Notes: generated by a model from the sequence alone, not told the origin. Counted from the stretch's first letter, positions 35,757 through 48,351 are shown. The stretch: 64,000 nucleotides of DNA from Vitellaria paradoxa (GCA_019916065.1 CM034233.1:5214516-5278515); one strand, 5' to 3'. A program made the numbers and translations.

Positions 35757-36167
35757 TAGCGTTTGGAGTAATAAAAAAAAAAAGAAAAAATCCAGTTTTA
35801 GGTAAATTTTGGCATTTTGTGTTTTTCTAAACCGCATTTTTTAGAAATAAATAGTGGTAAACCATTAAAATAATTTTTTCAAATCCATTCAAATGGATCC
35901 AAAAAATTTCTGCACACCATATATATATATATATATATATCTATCCAAATCACGTTTTGTGAAAATGAACAGTAGTAAATCGTTAAAACGATTTTTTCAA
36001 ATCTATTCTAAACGATTCAAAAAATCTCTGCACCCCTAATCTCTCTCTCTCACACCCCCAAATTGTATTTTTTGGAGATAAATAATGGTAAACCATTAGA
36101 ATAGATTTGGGAACCATTCTAACGGATTCGAGAACCCTTCTAACGGATTTAAAAAATCTCTACACCC

Positions 36168-36208
<41 letters not shown>

Positions 36209-36545
36209 CTCTCTCTCTCTCTCGAAATTGTGTTTTTTTAAAAATGAACAGTGATAAACCGTCAAAATTGTTTTTTTAAATATGTTCTAATGGATTCAAA
36301 AAATTACGTGAGTCCAAGTCACAATGGTACTTGTTCGAAAACTTTCAATGTGGGAAATATGATTGTCAAAAAAAATTTTTTAATTTGATTAACCCAATTT
36401 TAGATTTTTTATGTTTTTTAACAAAATATTAAACTTTTTTAAAATTAGTAGAAGGGAAAACGTTTAAATGTATAATAGGTAATTTTAGTGATTTTTGGAG
36501 GTGATTAGAATTTTACGCTGTTTTATGCTATTTTTTGGCGCACCA
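35757..36545 (-). mobile_element. Family-B element enlarged by an internal tandem array
   Basis: Termini resemble family B (gcgtttggagtaat near 35758; the far end near 36545 is unclear). The middle holds about four diverged 100-120 bp units at roughly 35842, 35945, 36060 and 36228. Each has an (g)ataaa(t/c)a(g/a)tg(g/a)taaacc(a/g)t segment and a ctaa(t/c)ggat segment, and (TA)n or (CT)n tracts separate them. No coding sequence. Confidence 0.6.
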
Positions 36546-36569
36546 ACTGTAAGTTTGACAGATTTATAT

Positions 36570-37640
36570 TAAAAATTGCTCCCAAGACAGTACCCTCGGA
36601 GGTACAAAACTCCATATGACAAAATCAAATTTGACTTTCGACTTCAAGTTACGTAGGTCAGATTTGGGGAGTTGATACGGTACTCTGTAACTCGCAATAA
36701 GGACTACTTGATTTTAAATTCATTTTCTCTTGTCCTTTCCCGTTACAAATAGGCAGGCCAATAGTTTGTGCTGTGAGAGCAGCCGACTTTACTGAATTTA
36801 TTTATTTACTATATATATAATATTTTGTATTATTTTATATATTTTTTTAATTCGCTCCCATATATTTTTATTAATCTGCCTCTATTATTCAATTGCAATT
36901 GTTTTTTTTTTTTTATCTAGTTTAGTGCACATATTATACCACTTCACAGTTAAAATAATTAAAATTACCCATTTTAAGTAAATTAGTCTCATATATTTAA
37001 TTAAATTATCATAATTATTTTTAATATCATAAAAATATTTTTACTTTCCTCCGATACAATATATAACTCTCACCCCTTCTAATTAAAAGTATTAGATTCT
37101 TCCCTCCTCACAAAACTTGATATCCCAATACGCCATAAGAATAATAAGAGACCGAGTGAGTTGTTCTCTAATCTATTAGTTTGAATTAAAAAAAAAAATT
37201 CAATTTACATAGACACGTATATGTTATTTTATGTGATGTTTTTATAATTTTTTTTATTTTTAGTATATTTTAGATATATTATCTAGATTTAAAACAATGA
37301 AATTGTAGATAAAATGTTTGAAAATATGGAAAGCTATAAAAAATATACAATGCGTGAATAATACGTGTATAATTAATTCAAAATAAAAAACAGATTTTAA
37401 TTAAAAATGTATACAAGACCAAAAGAAGGGGGGAAAAAAGATTCCTAGAGAGAGGTTGGGGAGTGTCTGGTTTACCTAACTCATTTGGGGTTGGGTGGGT
37501 AGGTGGGTCATTTGGGTCATTTTGTCCCGGCATCTAGAAGCTCTCCCAATTCTACCAACAAGTATTAATGGGTGTATCACCCCAACCGGGTTCAGGGTCG
37601 TGCAGGGGGTGATATGAAAAAAATCAACTATGATGATTTA
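36570..37640 (+). repeat. Block paralogous to 52.4-58.0 kb
   Basis: Matches in the same order include ggtacaaaactccat (also 52397), acaaatag(g)c..g/ctgtg (also 55700), ccataaga(a/c)(t/c)aataagagac (also 57156), attgtagataaaatgtttga (also 57371) and ctctcccaattctac (also 57921). The copy is compact (1.1 kb) while its partner is spread over about 5.7 kb by insertions. It lies within the expanded intron copy of the second duplication unit. Confidence 0.75.
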
Positions 37641-37859
37641 ATTATCTTTAAGTTAATAGTTTTAATTTAATTAAATTTAAATTAATCTTAAAATAAAATA
37701 AAAATTAAAAAATTTTGATTAAAACATAACTAATGCAAAATATAAAAAGTTATCATATTAAATACAATTGAATCATCACTATTAATTCTTTTAGTGTAAC
37801 CCTTGTAATAGACGGATTTCAGAGTACTACAGTAAAAAATAATTGGAGAGGTACATGGT

Positions 37860-39535
37860 TACTTTTCATGAGCTAAAGGGTTGGGGCAAAGAGATCCCTT
37901 GTCACCTTATTTGTTTGTGATTGGTATGAATATTCAATCTAAGCTGCTCAAGATGGAGGTGAAAAGTAATTCAGAATTTATATTCCATTGGAGGTGTGAG
38001 AAAGCCAATTTATCTCACATTTGTTTTACAGATGAGCTATTCCTATTTTATAAAGGTGATAAGGAATCTACTTTGATTTTGTAATTAATCAGCACTGATG
38101 AAGTTTTATGAGTTTTTTTGGTATGCAACCGAACAAAAGTAAGAGTAACAGTTTTGTGGCAGGGGTGAAACCTGAGTGTGAAGAATTTATAATTGATTGT
38201 TTTGGATTTGTGAAGGGTGTATTGCCAATCAAGTACCTTGGTGGAGAGGATCATCAACAGGATTAAATCTCGGACTGGTAAGCTTCTTTCTTTTGTTGGT
38301 CATTTGCACCTTATCTAGGCTGTGTTATTTAGAATTCAAGTTTATTGGAGTTTCCATTTCATATTGCTTAAGAAGGTATTGAAGCAAATTGAGCAGAACT
38401 TAAGTGCGCTCCTGTGAAAAGGAGATGAGTGGAAGAGAACATGCGCTAAGGTTTGTTTGGAGGATAAAATTGAGAGATTGGATAAGCAGTCTACCATTTT
38501 TGACCAAGTTGACTTTAATCTTGTGTTTAGTTTGAAGTATTACAACTCGAAATATTACAAATTCGGGTTGGATTTCATATCCCCCAACATAGGGGATAAG
38601 TAATACCATGGGGGATATGATATTATTTATACCTCATTTCTAAATTTGGTTCTCGCTAAAATTTAAAGGATCAAAATTATTTTTTATCATTTTTTTATCT
38701 TATTTTATATTTCACCAACTAAATACCAAAAAAATAATCCCACGTAAAAATTAATCTCATGTTATATTTAATCCCATATATTATCCTATGGTATAGTATT
38801 TGTACCTCATCATCCAATCTCTCAAAACAAACATGGCATTTGCCTTTAAATGAAGGTTGATTAGAAATTAAAAAACTAATATCCAGATGTACTTGCAAAT
38901 TTTGTTGTATTGAAATTGATTTCATTTGGTCTAAATGGGTTAAAGCTAACCTTATAGGTTCTAAAAACTTTTGGGAACTAAAAATTGCTTGGGATACCTC
39001 ATGAAATTGGAGAAAGAAAAAAAAGATTAGAGAGGAGATAAAGCCAGGGCTCAAGCATATAATTGGAGATGGACACAAAGTTTCATTATGGCTTGATCCG
39101 TGGCTTCAAGGTGGCTCAATTATGGGTAGGTATAGGAGCAGGGTTAACTATGATTCACGCTTGGAAAAGGAGGTAGCTAACATCATCAACAATAATGCTT
39201 GGAGATGGCCAGTCGCCAATTCACCTCACCTATCGGGGCTCAGTGAAGACACCCTTCGCGTGTATTCACCTAATTCCAACAAGGCTAATTATTTGGAATA
39301 ACTTTCCGAAAAATTCAAAAGATTCTCTGTTGCATCTGCCTTGAGAAAACTTCGAGAAAAGTAGGAAATGGTGGCTTGGGCAAATTTACCAATGAATCAT
39401 TTTAGTCTGCCAAAGTTACCATTCATTTTAAAACTCTTGATTCTATGCCACAGAATTCTAACGAAAACTATCTGCAGCTCCGCGTTGTCATGCCCAAAAT
39501 TTGGAGAGAGAAAATATACCCTAAAAAGCAAGGAG
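37860..39535 (+). pseudogene. Decayed L1-type LINE, reverse-transcriptase region
   Basis: The frame near 37881 gives GQRDPLSPYLFVIGM and, further on, FHWRCEKANLSHICFTDELF, which is the RT segment around the catalytic FADD box (here FTDE, so catalytically dead). Shifted frames continue with MQPNKSKS, GVLPIKYLG and KLLSFVGHLHLI, then near 39030-39110 with KHIIGDGHKVSLWLDPWL, all conserved downstream of plant LINE RT domains. Stops and frameshifts are frequent. A C-family MITE interrupts it at about 38572-38838. The 5' part and tail are missing. Confidence 0.85.
38572..38838 (-). mobile_element. MITE family C fragment nested in the LINE
   Basis: On the minus strand, from 38838 leftward, it reads tgtttgttttgagagattgg, then gataatatatgggattaaat, and so on, closely matching 58147-58330. 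It separates two LINE segments. The left boundary is not clear. Confidence 0.65.
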
Positions 39536-40034
39536 TGGAGTAGTAAAAAACATGAAAAACAAAGATAAATTAAGATAAAACGTGATTTTAAGTTAATTTT
39601 GGTATTTGATATTTTCTTTTTAAATCATGTTTTTTGGAGATGAATAGTAACTAACCGTTGGAACGATTGCTCCAAAACCGTTCTCACGGATTCAAAAAAT
39701 CAACACTTAATATTTTACTTTGGAGATGCATAGCGCCAAAACTATGGGAACAGTTTTCCGAATCTGTTTCCATGGATTCAAAAAAATTCGTATAAGATAG
39801 CGATAATAGTACTCGTTTGAAAACTTTCGACTCGAAGAATATGATTGTCAAAAAAATTTACGCATTCGGTTAACCTTCTTCTAAATTTTTTTTTTTTTTA
39901 GCAAAATATTAAAATATTTTTAAATTAGTAAAGGTGAGAATGTATAAATGTGTAATAGAAAATTTTAATAATTTATAAAAATTATTGAAGATTTATTTTG
40001 TTTCATTTTGTTTATTAGAATACCAAACGCAGCC
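39536..40034 (-). mobile_element. Family-B element
   Basis: The right end (minus-strand start) reads gctgcgtttggtattc and the left end is near gagtggagtag. The interior shares atagtactcgtttgaaaact, caaaaaaatttacgcattcg and aaccgttctcacggattc with the other B copies. It follows the LINE fragment directly. Confidence 0.7.
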
Positions 40035-41816
40035 ATGTTACCCAAAAATTTAATCATGACATAGATTTGGAAAATTGCTTTACGGGCGTTTTATAAAATT
40101 GGGAATGCGAAAAATAAGGAAAACACATCAACATAACTAGAATAAGTATATAATATGATGCAGTAACGGAATCTTGTCAAGACAGAACAAAAGGCTATGA
40201 TTGCAAGCACTTGTCAAAACTTCATACGAGCGTAAAAATAAAACAAAATGAATAATATTTGTTAAGATGATTAAATTTAATAATAGCACAATTACACAGT
40301 TGCATAATCCAAATTAAAGGAGCTTAAAGAACCAAGGACATGTTAACATGTTAGGCAGTCTAGCGTGTGCAAGCAAAAATACATTTACTGTTTCCAACAA
40401 GGACGGTTGCTACTTAGAATAGAAGAAATGCAGAAAAATATAAGAACCTGTTGACAATTACTGCAATAGTTCTCCACAGTGATGAAAATCAAGTTCTCTA
40501 CAGAGCAATGGATCAATCCCGTACGCTATAGAGCTAGGGCAAAAACACGCTCTTAGGAATAACGTATTTAACAACCTAAAGCAAAAAGGAGACGATTTGA
40601 AACAACCTGGGACCAAAATTTGAACTAGAATGTGGATAATTCTTTGGGTAACCCCTTTTAAAATGTTCAAAATTTAATTTTTTTTAAATTATTAAAAGTA
40701 AATTTGTCAAATTAATAAAGAGTTAAAATCTTGACTACTAAAAAATTAACTTTTTTTTTTTTCAAACCCAAAAATATTAATTTTTTATAACTAACTAGTA
40801 ATTAACTAAAAAAATTAACTTTTTTTTTTCATTCCAAATTAAGCTTTCAAAACTTGCAAGGCACATGTGATTGGAACTTAAAAAAAAAATTATATACATT
40901 TGGGCCGGTAATATTTACACCTCTGCAATTTTTATAAGTTTTAATCATTATGGAAAAGTTTAAAATAATTAAACAATAAATATATATATATTTATATTTA
41001 TATTTTTTCCTCTTTCATAAAAAAAGTTATGAATTTAGTAGTGTTGAAATTTTTGTAATAAGCAATATATTTATTAGGTTGACAGTATATATATATATTT
41101 TTTGTATAAATAAGCTATACCATGCGCTGGGATTGACCCCATTTCATATCTACACTAGATGCAATATGAAAAAAAAAAAAGGAAGATTCAAAACTCAGCC
41201 GATCCCTTTTGATAGATTGCTTGAGAGTGATTATACTAGCTATTAAGGTCGACCTCACTAAAAAAAAAAAGGGCCGATCTTTTTTTCCTTATAGAATTAA
41301 TGTAAAAAAAAAAAAAAAAAGGTTACAGTACTAAGGAGTTTGTTAGCTTCTACATGTAGGCACCAGTAATGGGAGATAAGCAACATCAGTTCGTACATAA
41401 TAAAAAACATATAAGAATTTGAGCTAAGAATGATCGATACGAGTGAATTGAAATATAGGTGAAAAATGTTGTGGTGATTAACTGAGAGCGTATATGATCT
41501 AAAATTATCACTAGATCTAAAAGAACGTTCATCGTAGAGCGAGAACAAGGAGAGGGTTGTTGCTTTCGAATCAAAGAAATAAAGGGTTGTGAAGAAAACC
41601 CAATAGTTCGATTTTGACTTTCAAGTATCCAATGTTCTTAAAATGGTGTGCCTATTTAAAATCCAACACTTTTTAAATGGATTGGTCATTAAAGAGACCA
41701 AGTTCCAAGTTATAAAAGCTTGAAAATCTTTAGCCATTAAATGGTCTCCTGTTAGCTATGATGATGACAAACTGATAGCCAGACTGAGGTCGTTAATAAG
41801 ATTATCACACATTTGG
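40035..41816. other. Unassigned DNA, no supported gene
   Basis: Moderate complexity segments at about 40180-40660 and 41310-41720 look unlike the surrounding simple AT-rich DNA, but the ORFs at 40458-40670 and 41297-41574 have no recognised motif. They may be remnants of an LTR element or of a translocated segment. Confidence 0.35.
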
Positions 41817-43270
41817 TGTAGGGGTATAATTGGTTTGCTGTCGCAGGCAACCAAAAATAAAAATAAAATTATAAAATAATAATAAAATAATAACCAAAAA
41901 AAAATAAAATAAAACCTATACTCCTAAATATATATATATATATATATATGTAGTAGTGCGAGTAAGGATCGTTCCCTCGGAGAGTATCTAGCCTAGTTTT
42001 GTGCTACGTGATCAAAGATAGGGATTGAGTAAAATATTATAATAATAATAATAATAATTTTTAAGAAAGATAACTAATTCAAATTAAAGTATCAGAACAA
42101 ATATTGGAAATATTGGTCTAAGTCAACATCCACCATCGAAATTTTATAACTGATCATTGATACAAGTGTATATCAATTCACACTTTGAATATTCACCGTT
42201 GGAATTATTTTTCTTTCTCTCCTTAATTATCGTTAATTAGAAAACAAGCGATCTAATTAACCCTAACTATTAAACAACTCAAAACAAGCGCTAAAGGTTT
42301 AATTTAGTAGCAGCCTTAAGAATCAGAGAGATCGATGAAGCCAAACAATACAAGCACAAGCGGTTGCATTTAATTTAGTTGAGCATTCTTCCTAAAATCC
42401 AATAATTTCTGACACAGCAAATCATTAAATTTTAGTTGCTTCACAAATTAGAGGGATCAAACAATTACGGATTTGATATCTAACCTAGCAGTAGATCGCA
42501 ACGATTAACGATACAATCATTAAAATAGGCACAAAAGAACGTATAATACTCAAAGTATAAATTGAACAATGAAAATGAATTAGATCTCACAGTTTTATTG
42601 ATTCCGAGGCTTCCGTTTCCTTCGACGAATTATAAAAATTTAGCCACGCAGGGCCATAACGAAAATTCAAAGAATAAATTCCCCCCGAGGGATGAGAGAG
42701 TCCTCTCCTTTTAACACGTTGGTTCTCCCCATTCAAAGCCCACAAAATCTCCTAAAAAAATATTTTAAATATTATCCTAAAATAACAATATCTAAATTTG
42801 AATAAAATAAACTCCTAATATAACTAGGATAGTAGTGTTTCTAGCTGGAATTTTCGTGCACCAAATCTGGGAACTTCCGAAATTAAATCGCGTCAAATCC
42901 GCGTATTAGAGTTGTATGCCAAGGAATATTCCAGAACGTTAGCAGTGTAGGTGCAGCAACTTCAAGTCTGATTTCGACCCTGATGTAGTCAGTATCTCTC
43001 AAAACTCAAAATATGAAAGTTGTAGAGCTTTTTCTTGTCGTTCCATAGCATTTTGAATCATCTCAATCGGAGCCCAAATGAGAGAGATATGCCCAGATTA
43101 CGAAGCAACGTCAAAACTGTCAAAATTTGCCCAATTAGCTTCATTTTGCACTTAACGCCTCCATTTGCCTCCTAAATCAAAATATAAAAATAATGAGTAT
43201 ATTTAGGCACCAAATAAGTATAAAGGACTAAATATTAAGGAAGAAAAATATGACATTTTACATTCTCATC
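41817..43270 (-). mobile_element. Probable LTR or large non-coding retroelement remnant
   Basis: Read on the minus strand the right end begins TGATGAGAATGTAAAATG and the left end may finish in CA near 41817 (uncertain). The interior is fairly GC-rich for the region, has no long ORF, and contains segments such as gttgtagagctttttcttg and tctcaatcggagcccaaatg that I have seen in plant LTR or LARD elements. No partner LTR, primer-binding site or target duplication was found. Confidence 0.5.
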
Positions 43271-43479
43271 AATAATGCTTGACATCCACATGTGTAAAAG
43301 CCATATAACCTTTTTTTTGTAAGAGATCATACAATTTGAATGCTTGTATCTTTCTGTTAAGCATTGAAAATTAGAAAGAAATGTAGAACATATAATGATC
43401 AACACTGTGAAACAAAAAGAAACTGTCCAAAAAAGAGTTCAATAAAAAGATTATAGTTGCCACCACTTAGGATTCAAGG

Positions 43480-44441
43480 TCTAGGATTTTTTTTTTCTTT
43501 AGGTTTAGGGTATAGGAATTTTTTTTTTATTTTTTAATATTTAGGATTTTATGGTTTAGGATTTTTTTTTTTTTTTTTTATTAAAAGCCTCTTTGTGTAG
43601 GAAGAGGTTAGGAGGACCTCTACCTCTATATTAGCTTAAAAAAAGATAGTACAAAAAAAAGAGAGAGACATAAACCTAACCTCTTGGATACATGAGAGAT
43701 AAAGCAGTAAATGTGTGGTGACTCATCACAATATATAACCAAGTAACAAGAAACAGAAATGTGTGGTGAGTCACCACAAAAAAATACCAAGCAATAAGTA
43801 AATGAAAAAAGTGATGATTCACCACAGTATAAAAATAGGAGGGGACATACACTTGACTTCTCAGAAAATGTAAAAGAAACTAAACCCTAACATGTGGGAC
43901 CTAATTGACATCATGGGTTAGGATCCCAGAGATAGTAAATGGAAACTCACAACACTTATAGAATATTTGGACTCGATAATGAAAACAAGCCCATTTAGCT
44001 ATAAACTTCGTCACCAAATTAGTATCTCGAAACACGTGATAGACGTTAACGGAGGTAAAGGCACATAAATCACGAATTTGGGCTAAAATGTAAGTATACT
44101 CCCAGTAATCAGAGCCGTGAGAGAAGAACCAAGAAACCACAGTAACCGAATCCAAGTCCACAATTAGTGAGGAAAATCTCAACGTAATAGCAAACTCTAA
44201 CCCCAACCTCAAAGCTACCACCTCGGCATAAAGAATAGTCCTATATATGACCAAGGAAGTGCCCAAAGGCACAAATAATCTTGCCAAGATGATCTCAAAG
44301 AATATCACCGGCTGCCGAAAGCCCTGGGCAATGATCCGCATTATGTTTCAGGTAACCCTGGGAGGCCGAATCCATGAAATAAATCTCGCACGCCTAGCCC
44401 TATGAGACAAGGTTTTAAGAGCACTCACAAACTGCACGAAA
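43480..44441 (-). pseudogene. LINE 3' fragment with RNase H-like domain
   Basis: The minus-strand ORF 43901-44341 (146 codons) has a plant RVT_3/RNase H-like layout: YAEVVALRLGLEFA, a SLIVDLDSVTVVSWF segment with the acidic pair, and a terminal RDTNLVTKFIAKWA in place of R.AN..AD.LA. Upstream (44342-44420) RARRARFISWIRPP fits the preceding linker. Poly(T) runs at 43489-43497 and 43563-43578 are on the expected tail side. The missing catalytic Asp in the last motif and the lack of RT upstream mark it as a dead fragment, though the frame is still open. Confidence 0.75.
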
Positions 44442-44498
44442 GAGTTTCCATAAAGTTTTTTTTTTTTTTTTTTTTGGTAATTGAGTTTCCATAAAGTT
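44442..44498 (-). mobile_element. Micro-retroposon insertion with 16-bp target duplication
   Basis: The 16-mer gagtttccataaagtt lies at 44442-44457 and 44483-44498. The 25 bases between are 18 T and ggtaatt. The ggtaa end matches the 3' end of the SINE at 34492-34694 (read on the minus strand, ttacc then poly(A)), so it is probably a severely 5'-truncated copy of that family. Confidence 0.8.
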
Positions 44499-44639
44499 AC
44501 GATACCTTAAAAGCGAATGCCAACCCAAAAAAGATGCAAGTCCGCAGGAATGCATCGGATGATCCTAACTAATTTAATAATTGATAATTAATTAATTTAA
44601 CAACTAATAAATAATTAATTTAAAACCAAACTCTTTATG

Positions 44640-45134
44640 ATTGATCGGGTCATCTGTACGTAAGGAGCGATGTCTACGGTTCTGGGGTGGTGTTGCTTGA
44701 AATGTTGACAGGGCTAAAAGTGCTTGACCTGAACCGACCGCCCAGGGAGCATAATTTGGTAGAGTGAGCAAAACCTCAATTGCCAGACAAAAGGAAGTCG
44801 TAGAAACTAATGGACCCCGAGGCTGGAGAATCAGTACCCTTCAAAGGCTGCATTCGAAGAGCTCAGCATATTCCAAAATGCCTGGAATCCGACCCGAAGA
44901 ACCGACCCTCCATGGAAGAAGTCTTGCACACCCTTCAACTAATCAATGCCATCAAGATGAACTCCAAGGAGTCCAAAGAATTCTACAGTGCCCGTTCAGC
45001 ACCTTCTTCCAAATTATAATCAGCAGTACGCTGCTCACAATCGGTCTCCGCTTCACAATAACTATTAGGGTGGAAATGGCGCTAGAGCGGGTGGCCGACC
45101 CCGCTCGCCCTTGCCCCCTAAACCGCGCTGATAG
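44640..45134 (+). pseudogene. Broken copy of RLCK exon 6
   Basis: It matches exon 6 (29481-29974) over its full length, including the stop region (ccgcgctgatag) and the 3' UTR that follows. Lesions include TGG to TGA in the EWAKP codon (near 44766), an extra C in the segment for MDPR (near 44815), the change Gly-Phe-Gly to Gly-Ser-Gly, and small indels in the tail. The ORFs at 44764-45219 and 44810-45019 are frames through this dead copy. It is separated from broken exon 5 by more than 9 kb. Confidence 0.92.
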
Positions 45135-47025
45135 AAAATGTTTTTTATTTATAATTTTTTTCCCACGGAATTTGAAATCCGAATTATGTAGCAACAACAC
45201 TTGTACAATAAAAGGGTAATTTGATATTTTTATTTTTTCTTTAATGCGATACGTTTACAAGTTTCAGATAATAGAATTAGACATAGAAGTTGAATGAAAA
45301 TGAAAATAAGAATAGGAGTGAAAATTGAAATCGTAATTACTTTTAGTCATTTCTTTGATATTCCATTTGGATTTCCACACTTTTCTTTTTGCCCGTTCTC
45401 TCATTTCATTGAGAGAATATAATGAATCATTCCTAATTTTTAGGTAGAAAAGCTCCATTCTCTTATTTTTTTTTATATCAACTATTTATTTTTCTATAAT
45501 AAATACCAACTAAACAAGGAAATGAATTTTGATTTGATCATTCCATTCTCTTTTCAAGGAAATGGCAAACTAAAGGTACTCGCGATTTTAGCTACCAATT
45601 ATATCTTTCACTATAAATTTTGTTATAAATTATATTTTAAAATTAGCTGCGCAAGCTATTTATTTTTGTTGAAATATTATTTATTTGTACAAATTGCATT
45701 GATGTCAAGTTTAATTTGTTTTGACACATGGATAAATGAGGCTAAAAGGAGACATGAGTCCAAATGAAGTATAAAATTGTAGAATTTACATAATAAAGAA
45801 ATCCAAAAATTTAAATTTAGAATATTTTCAATCGTTACTTTTGTTCAATGGTTAGAATTATTTTTTCTATCCGTTTTAGTTGTCTTTTGGGTTACCGTGA
45901 AAGTATTGAACATAATTTTTAAAAATATGAATAGTATTTATATTATCACAGTAAATAGTCATAGTGTTATGATTAACTCCACAGTCAACAAATATTTGTT
46001 TCATTCATACAAGTTGAATGCAAGAACTATCGACGACAATGTTCTCGGCCTTAGCAATAGAAAAAGAGATAAAATTCTTTTTCTTACTATGTCAGGCATT
46101 GTTAAGGAGGAAGATTGTTAGGTTTTATTTCAGAAATTGATAAATAGTTAAAAACTTAATGAATTAATCAAGTTTTTTTTTTGAAAGGTGAATTAATCAA
46201 GTTTGTATATTTGAACATTGATTATAGTGTCCTAGTACATAAACTTGAATTTTTTAAGGTCACATTACATGACCTTTGCTTGGATAGTGGCTAAAACATA
46301 GCTTAAAAAAAATAATAGCTAATGAAAGTTACTAAAAATTTCAAAATTTTATTGAACCCATAAAATATTTTTAAAAAATATATATTAAAATTTGTTGAAA
46401 ATTTTACTTCCAAATGAACCACCAGAACGGTACGAGCATCCCCTCGAATTACGAATTGACTAATCAATCTCAATAGTTGATATTAATCATGTCTAAAATT
46501 AAATGCACGGAGCGTAACGACAATAAATAATCACCTACAAAAATTTGAAATTCCAGTGCAAAGCTGCACAATGATTATGCACATATGTGCGAGGTGATGG
46601 AGCAAAACGGAGGTTGCAGTAGAATAAATGTGAAATTTGAATAAAAAATAATTATTTTTACTTCTTTTATTAAGTTACCGAACAACCCCTAAAGTAACAA
46701 TACAATAGAATGATTATCATCGTATAATCATTTATTGTTTGGCCTCTTAGTTAAATAATGTTAGAATGTTGTAATGGGATAATTATTTTTATTTATTTTA
46801 ATTTGAGTTTAAATTTAAATTAAAATAAATTAATTCTTAAAAATGGATTGAAGGTCCGGTAGTTGTGAATCATGTGATGGGGATGGATGATAATAATAAT
46901 AATAATAATAATAATAAAACAGTGGAGAGAGTTGTGATGGGTGGGTAAGTAGTTGTGATGATGGACTGGTGATAGTAATGGATGCCAGTGGTTAGACTGG
47001 TGACTAAATGATAGTAGTAGTAGTG
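45135..47025. other. Duplicated downstream DNA without a gene
   Basis: This is paralogous to about 29980-33240 with the LTR and B1 element missing. The segment at about 46640-46755 (ttaccgaacaacccctaaag..ttgtttggcctcttagttaa) is extra relative to the upstream unit and may be a small MITE. The ORFs at 45264-46121 are chance frames. Confidence 0.55.
46161..46204 (-). mobile_element. Micro-retroposon insertion with 15-bp target duplication
   Basis: The 15-mer gaattaatcaagttt lies at 46161-46175 and 46190-46204, with 14 bases between: 7 T and gaaaggt. In the paralogous unit (32503-32522) the target reads tgaattaatcaagcttttat once, which is the empty site. Confidence 0.85.
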
Positions 47026-47205
47026 ATTTTTTTTTTTTTTTTTATATCTCGAGGTATTTAGGTTAATTTGTGCTCATCTCAATTAATTCTTTAGAATTCT
47101 GAAACTAACAACTAAATAAACCTCTAATTGTTTTGAGGAGACTCGAACTAATTATCACTAAAAAACAAACTCAAGATCTTACTAATTGAACTAACTTTTA
47201 AGATT
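47026..47205 (-). mobile_element. Degenerate tRNA-derived SINE
   Basis: After a T run, the minus strand carries a B-box-like gttcgagtctc (about 47139-47149) and an A-box-like tagttcaattagtaag near the right end. The paralogous unit near 33230-33260 lacks this block. A target duplication is not clear, so the ends are approximate. Confidence 0.6.
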
Positions 47206-47452
47206 TAAAAAAAAGTTGGTGGTTGTTAGGGGTGTGTGATTGTGATTATAATGGTAATGAATGCTAGTGGTTAGTTGTGGCCGTCAGCGCATCACCAGAT
47301 GGCTCGCATTTTTTCTCTCCTCGTTTTATTTCTTAGTTCTCTCCTATTTCATAAAAAAATATAAATGTAAGGCTGATTGTTCATTTCATTGATAGATGAA
47401 ACGACTATTCTTAAATTTTTTTGGAAGCACTAATCAATTGAACGAGAATGAC

Positions 47453-47917
47453 ATTTCCAGCATTGTTTTAAAATTCGGATCTGACCGGCCGGTTCAATCA
47501 GGAATTTTTTTTTTATTTTTTTTGAATATTAAAATAAATAAATTAATATGCACCAGCCTATAATTAAACTTGGGTCTATTTTGTGGTAAAGTACTACTAT
47601 CCCACTAGGCCACTGATGCTTATTATTTTTTATTTTTGCTTGGTTTTACCTATATAATATATTAATTTTAAATGATTTTATTTTATAGCACATTTTGTTA
47701 ACACTTTTTATTAGTAAAACAAAATAGAATAAAGAATATATGAAAAAAAATAAGGTTTTTAAAATTATTATATAATTCTAACATATTTTTATATTTTATT
47801 TATATATTTAAATATATTTATGACGTCACTGTTCAATTTCGGTTGAACCACTGACCCGTGACCCGGTCACTTTTCCAGTTCGATAAACGGCCTGGTTTTT
47901 AAAACATTGATTTCCAA
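47453..47917. mobile_element. Non-autonomous TIR element with 8-bp target duplication
   Basis: The element spans 47461-47909 (449 bp). It starts CATTGTTTTAAAA and ends TTTTAAAACATTG, with ATTTCCAG and ATTTCCAA flanks. Subterminal parts hold gaccggccggttcaa and gacccgtgacccggtcac. The upstream unit has the empty target (cttttccatttcaatttatt, about 33511-33530). The 8-bp duplication favours hAT over Mutator. Confidence 0.75.
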
Positions 47918-48003
47918 TTCAATTTATTCTCTTGTACTAAATATACTCTTAAAGTTTTGATTTTTTTTTTATTGGTGGGTTTTGAATGATTTGTTTCATA
48001 AAT

Positions 48004-48169
48004 AAAGGCCCATTTGGAGTTCTAAAAAAAAATCTTACAAATTTTTATCAACACGAATTACGAGATAATAAAATTTAAGTTATTCACTCATTACACAAAT
48101 TACAAGACATTTACTTTTACAATTTTATACTATTTTATACAATTTTATATAACTCCAAACACACCCAAA
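48004..48169 (+). mobile_element. MITE family A, copy 3
   Basis: The element spans 48007-48166 (160 bp), starts GGCCCATTTGGAG and ends CTCCAAACACACCC, flanked by AAA. The upstream duplication unit has the undisturbed target cataaataaatccataaatc near 33599-33618, which proves insertion after duplication and supports a 3-bp target duplication. Confidence 0.88.
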
Positions 48170-48351
48170 TTCATAAATCTATGGTCAAAGGTTCTGAGAG
48201 TGGCTACGTTAACTAGTGGTTTTCAATATAATACCAAAAAAAATAAATAAATAAATTATTACAGTATAAAGTGATGTGTAAAATAGTTTTATTGAATAAA
48301 ATAATATATGATTTCTAAATAAAATAACTAGCAACAATGATATAAACTTGC

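Noticed and set aside
40458..41574. ORFs at 40458-40670 and 41297-41574 as host genes
   Set aside because: Short, without recognisable motifs, and embedded in a zone of transposon insertions.
37860..44441. The RT fragment and the RNase H fragment as halves of one LINE
   Set aside because: They are on opposite strands and separated by an LTR-like element and unassigned DNA; no shared boundary links them.
44764..45219. The 151-aa ORF as a separate small gene
   Set aside because: It is a frame through the broken copy of RLCK exon 6 and does not follow the kinase reading frame throughout.
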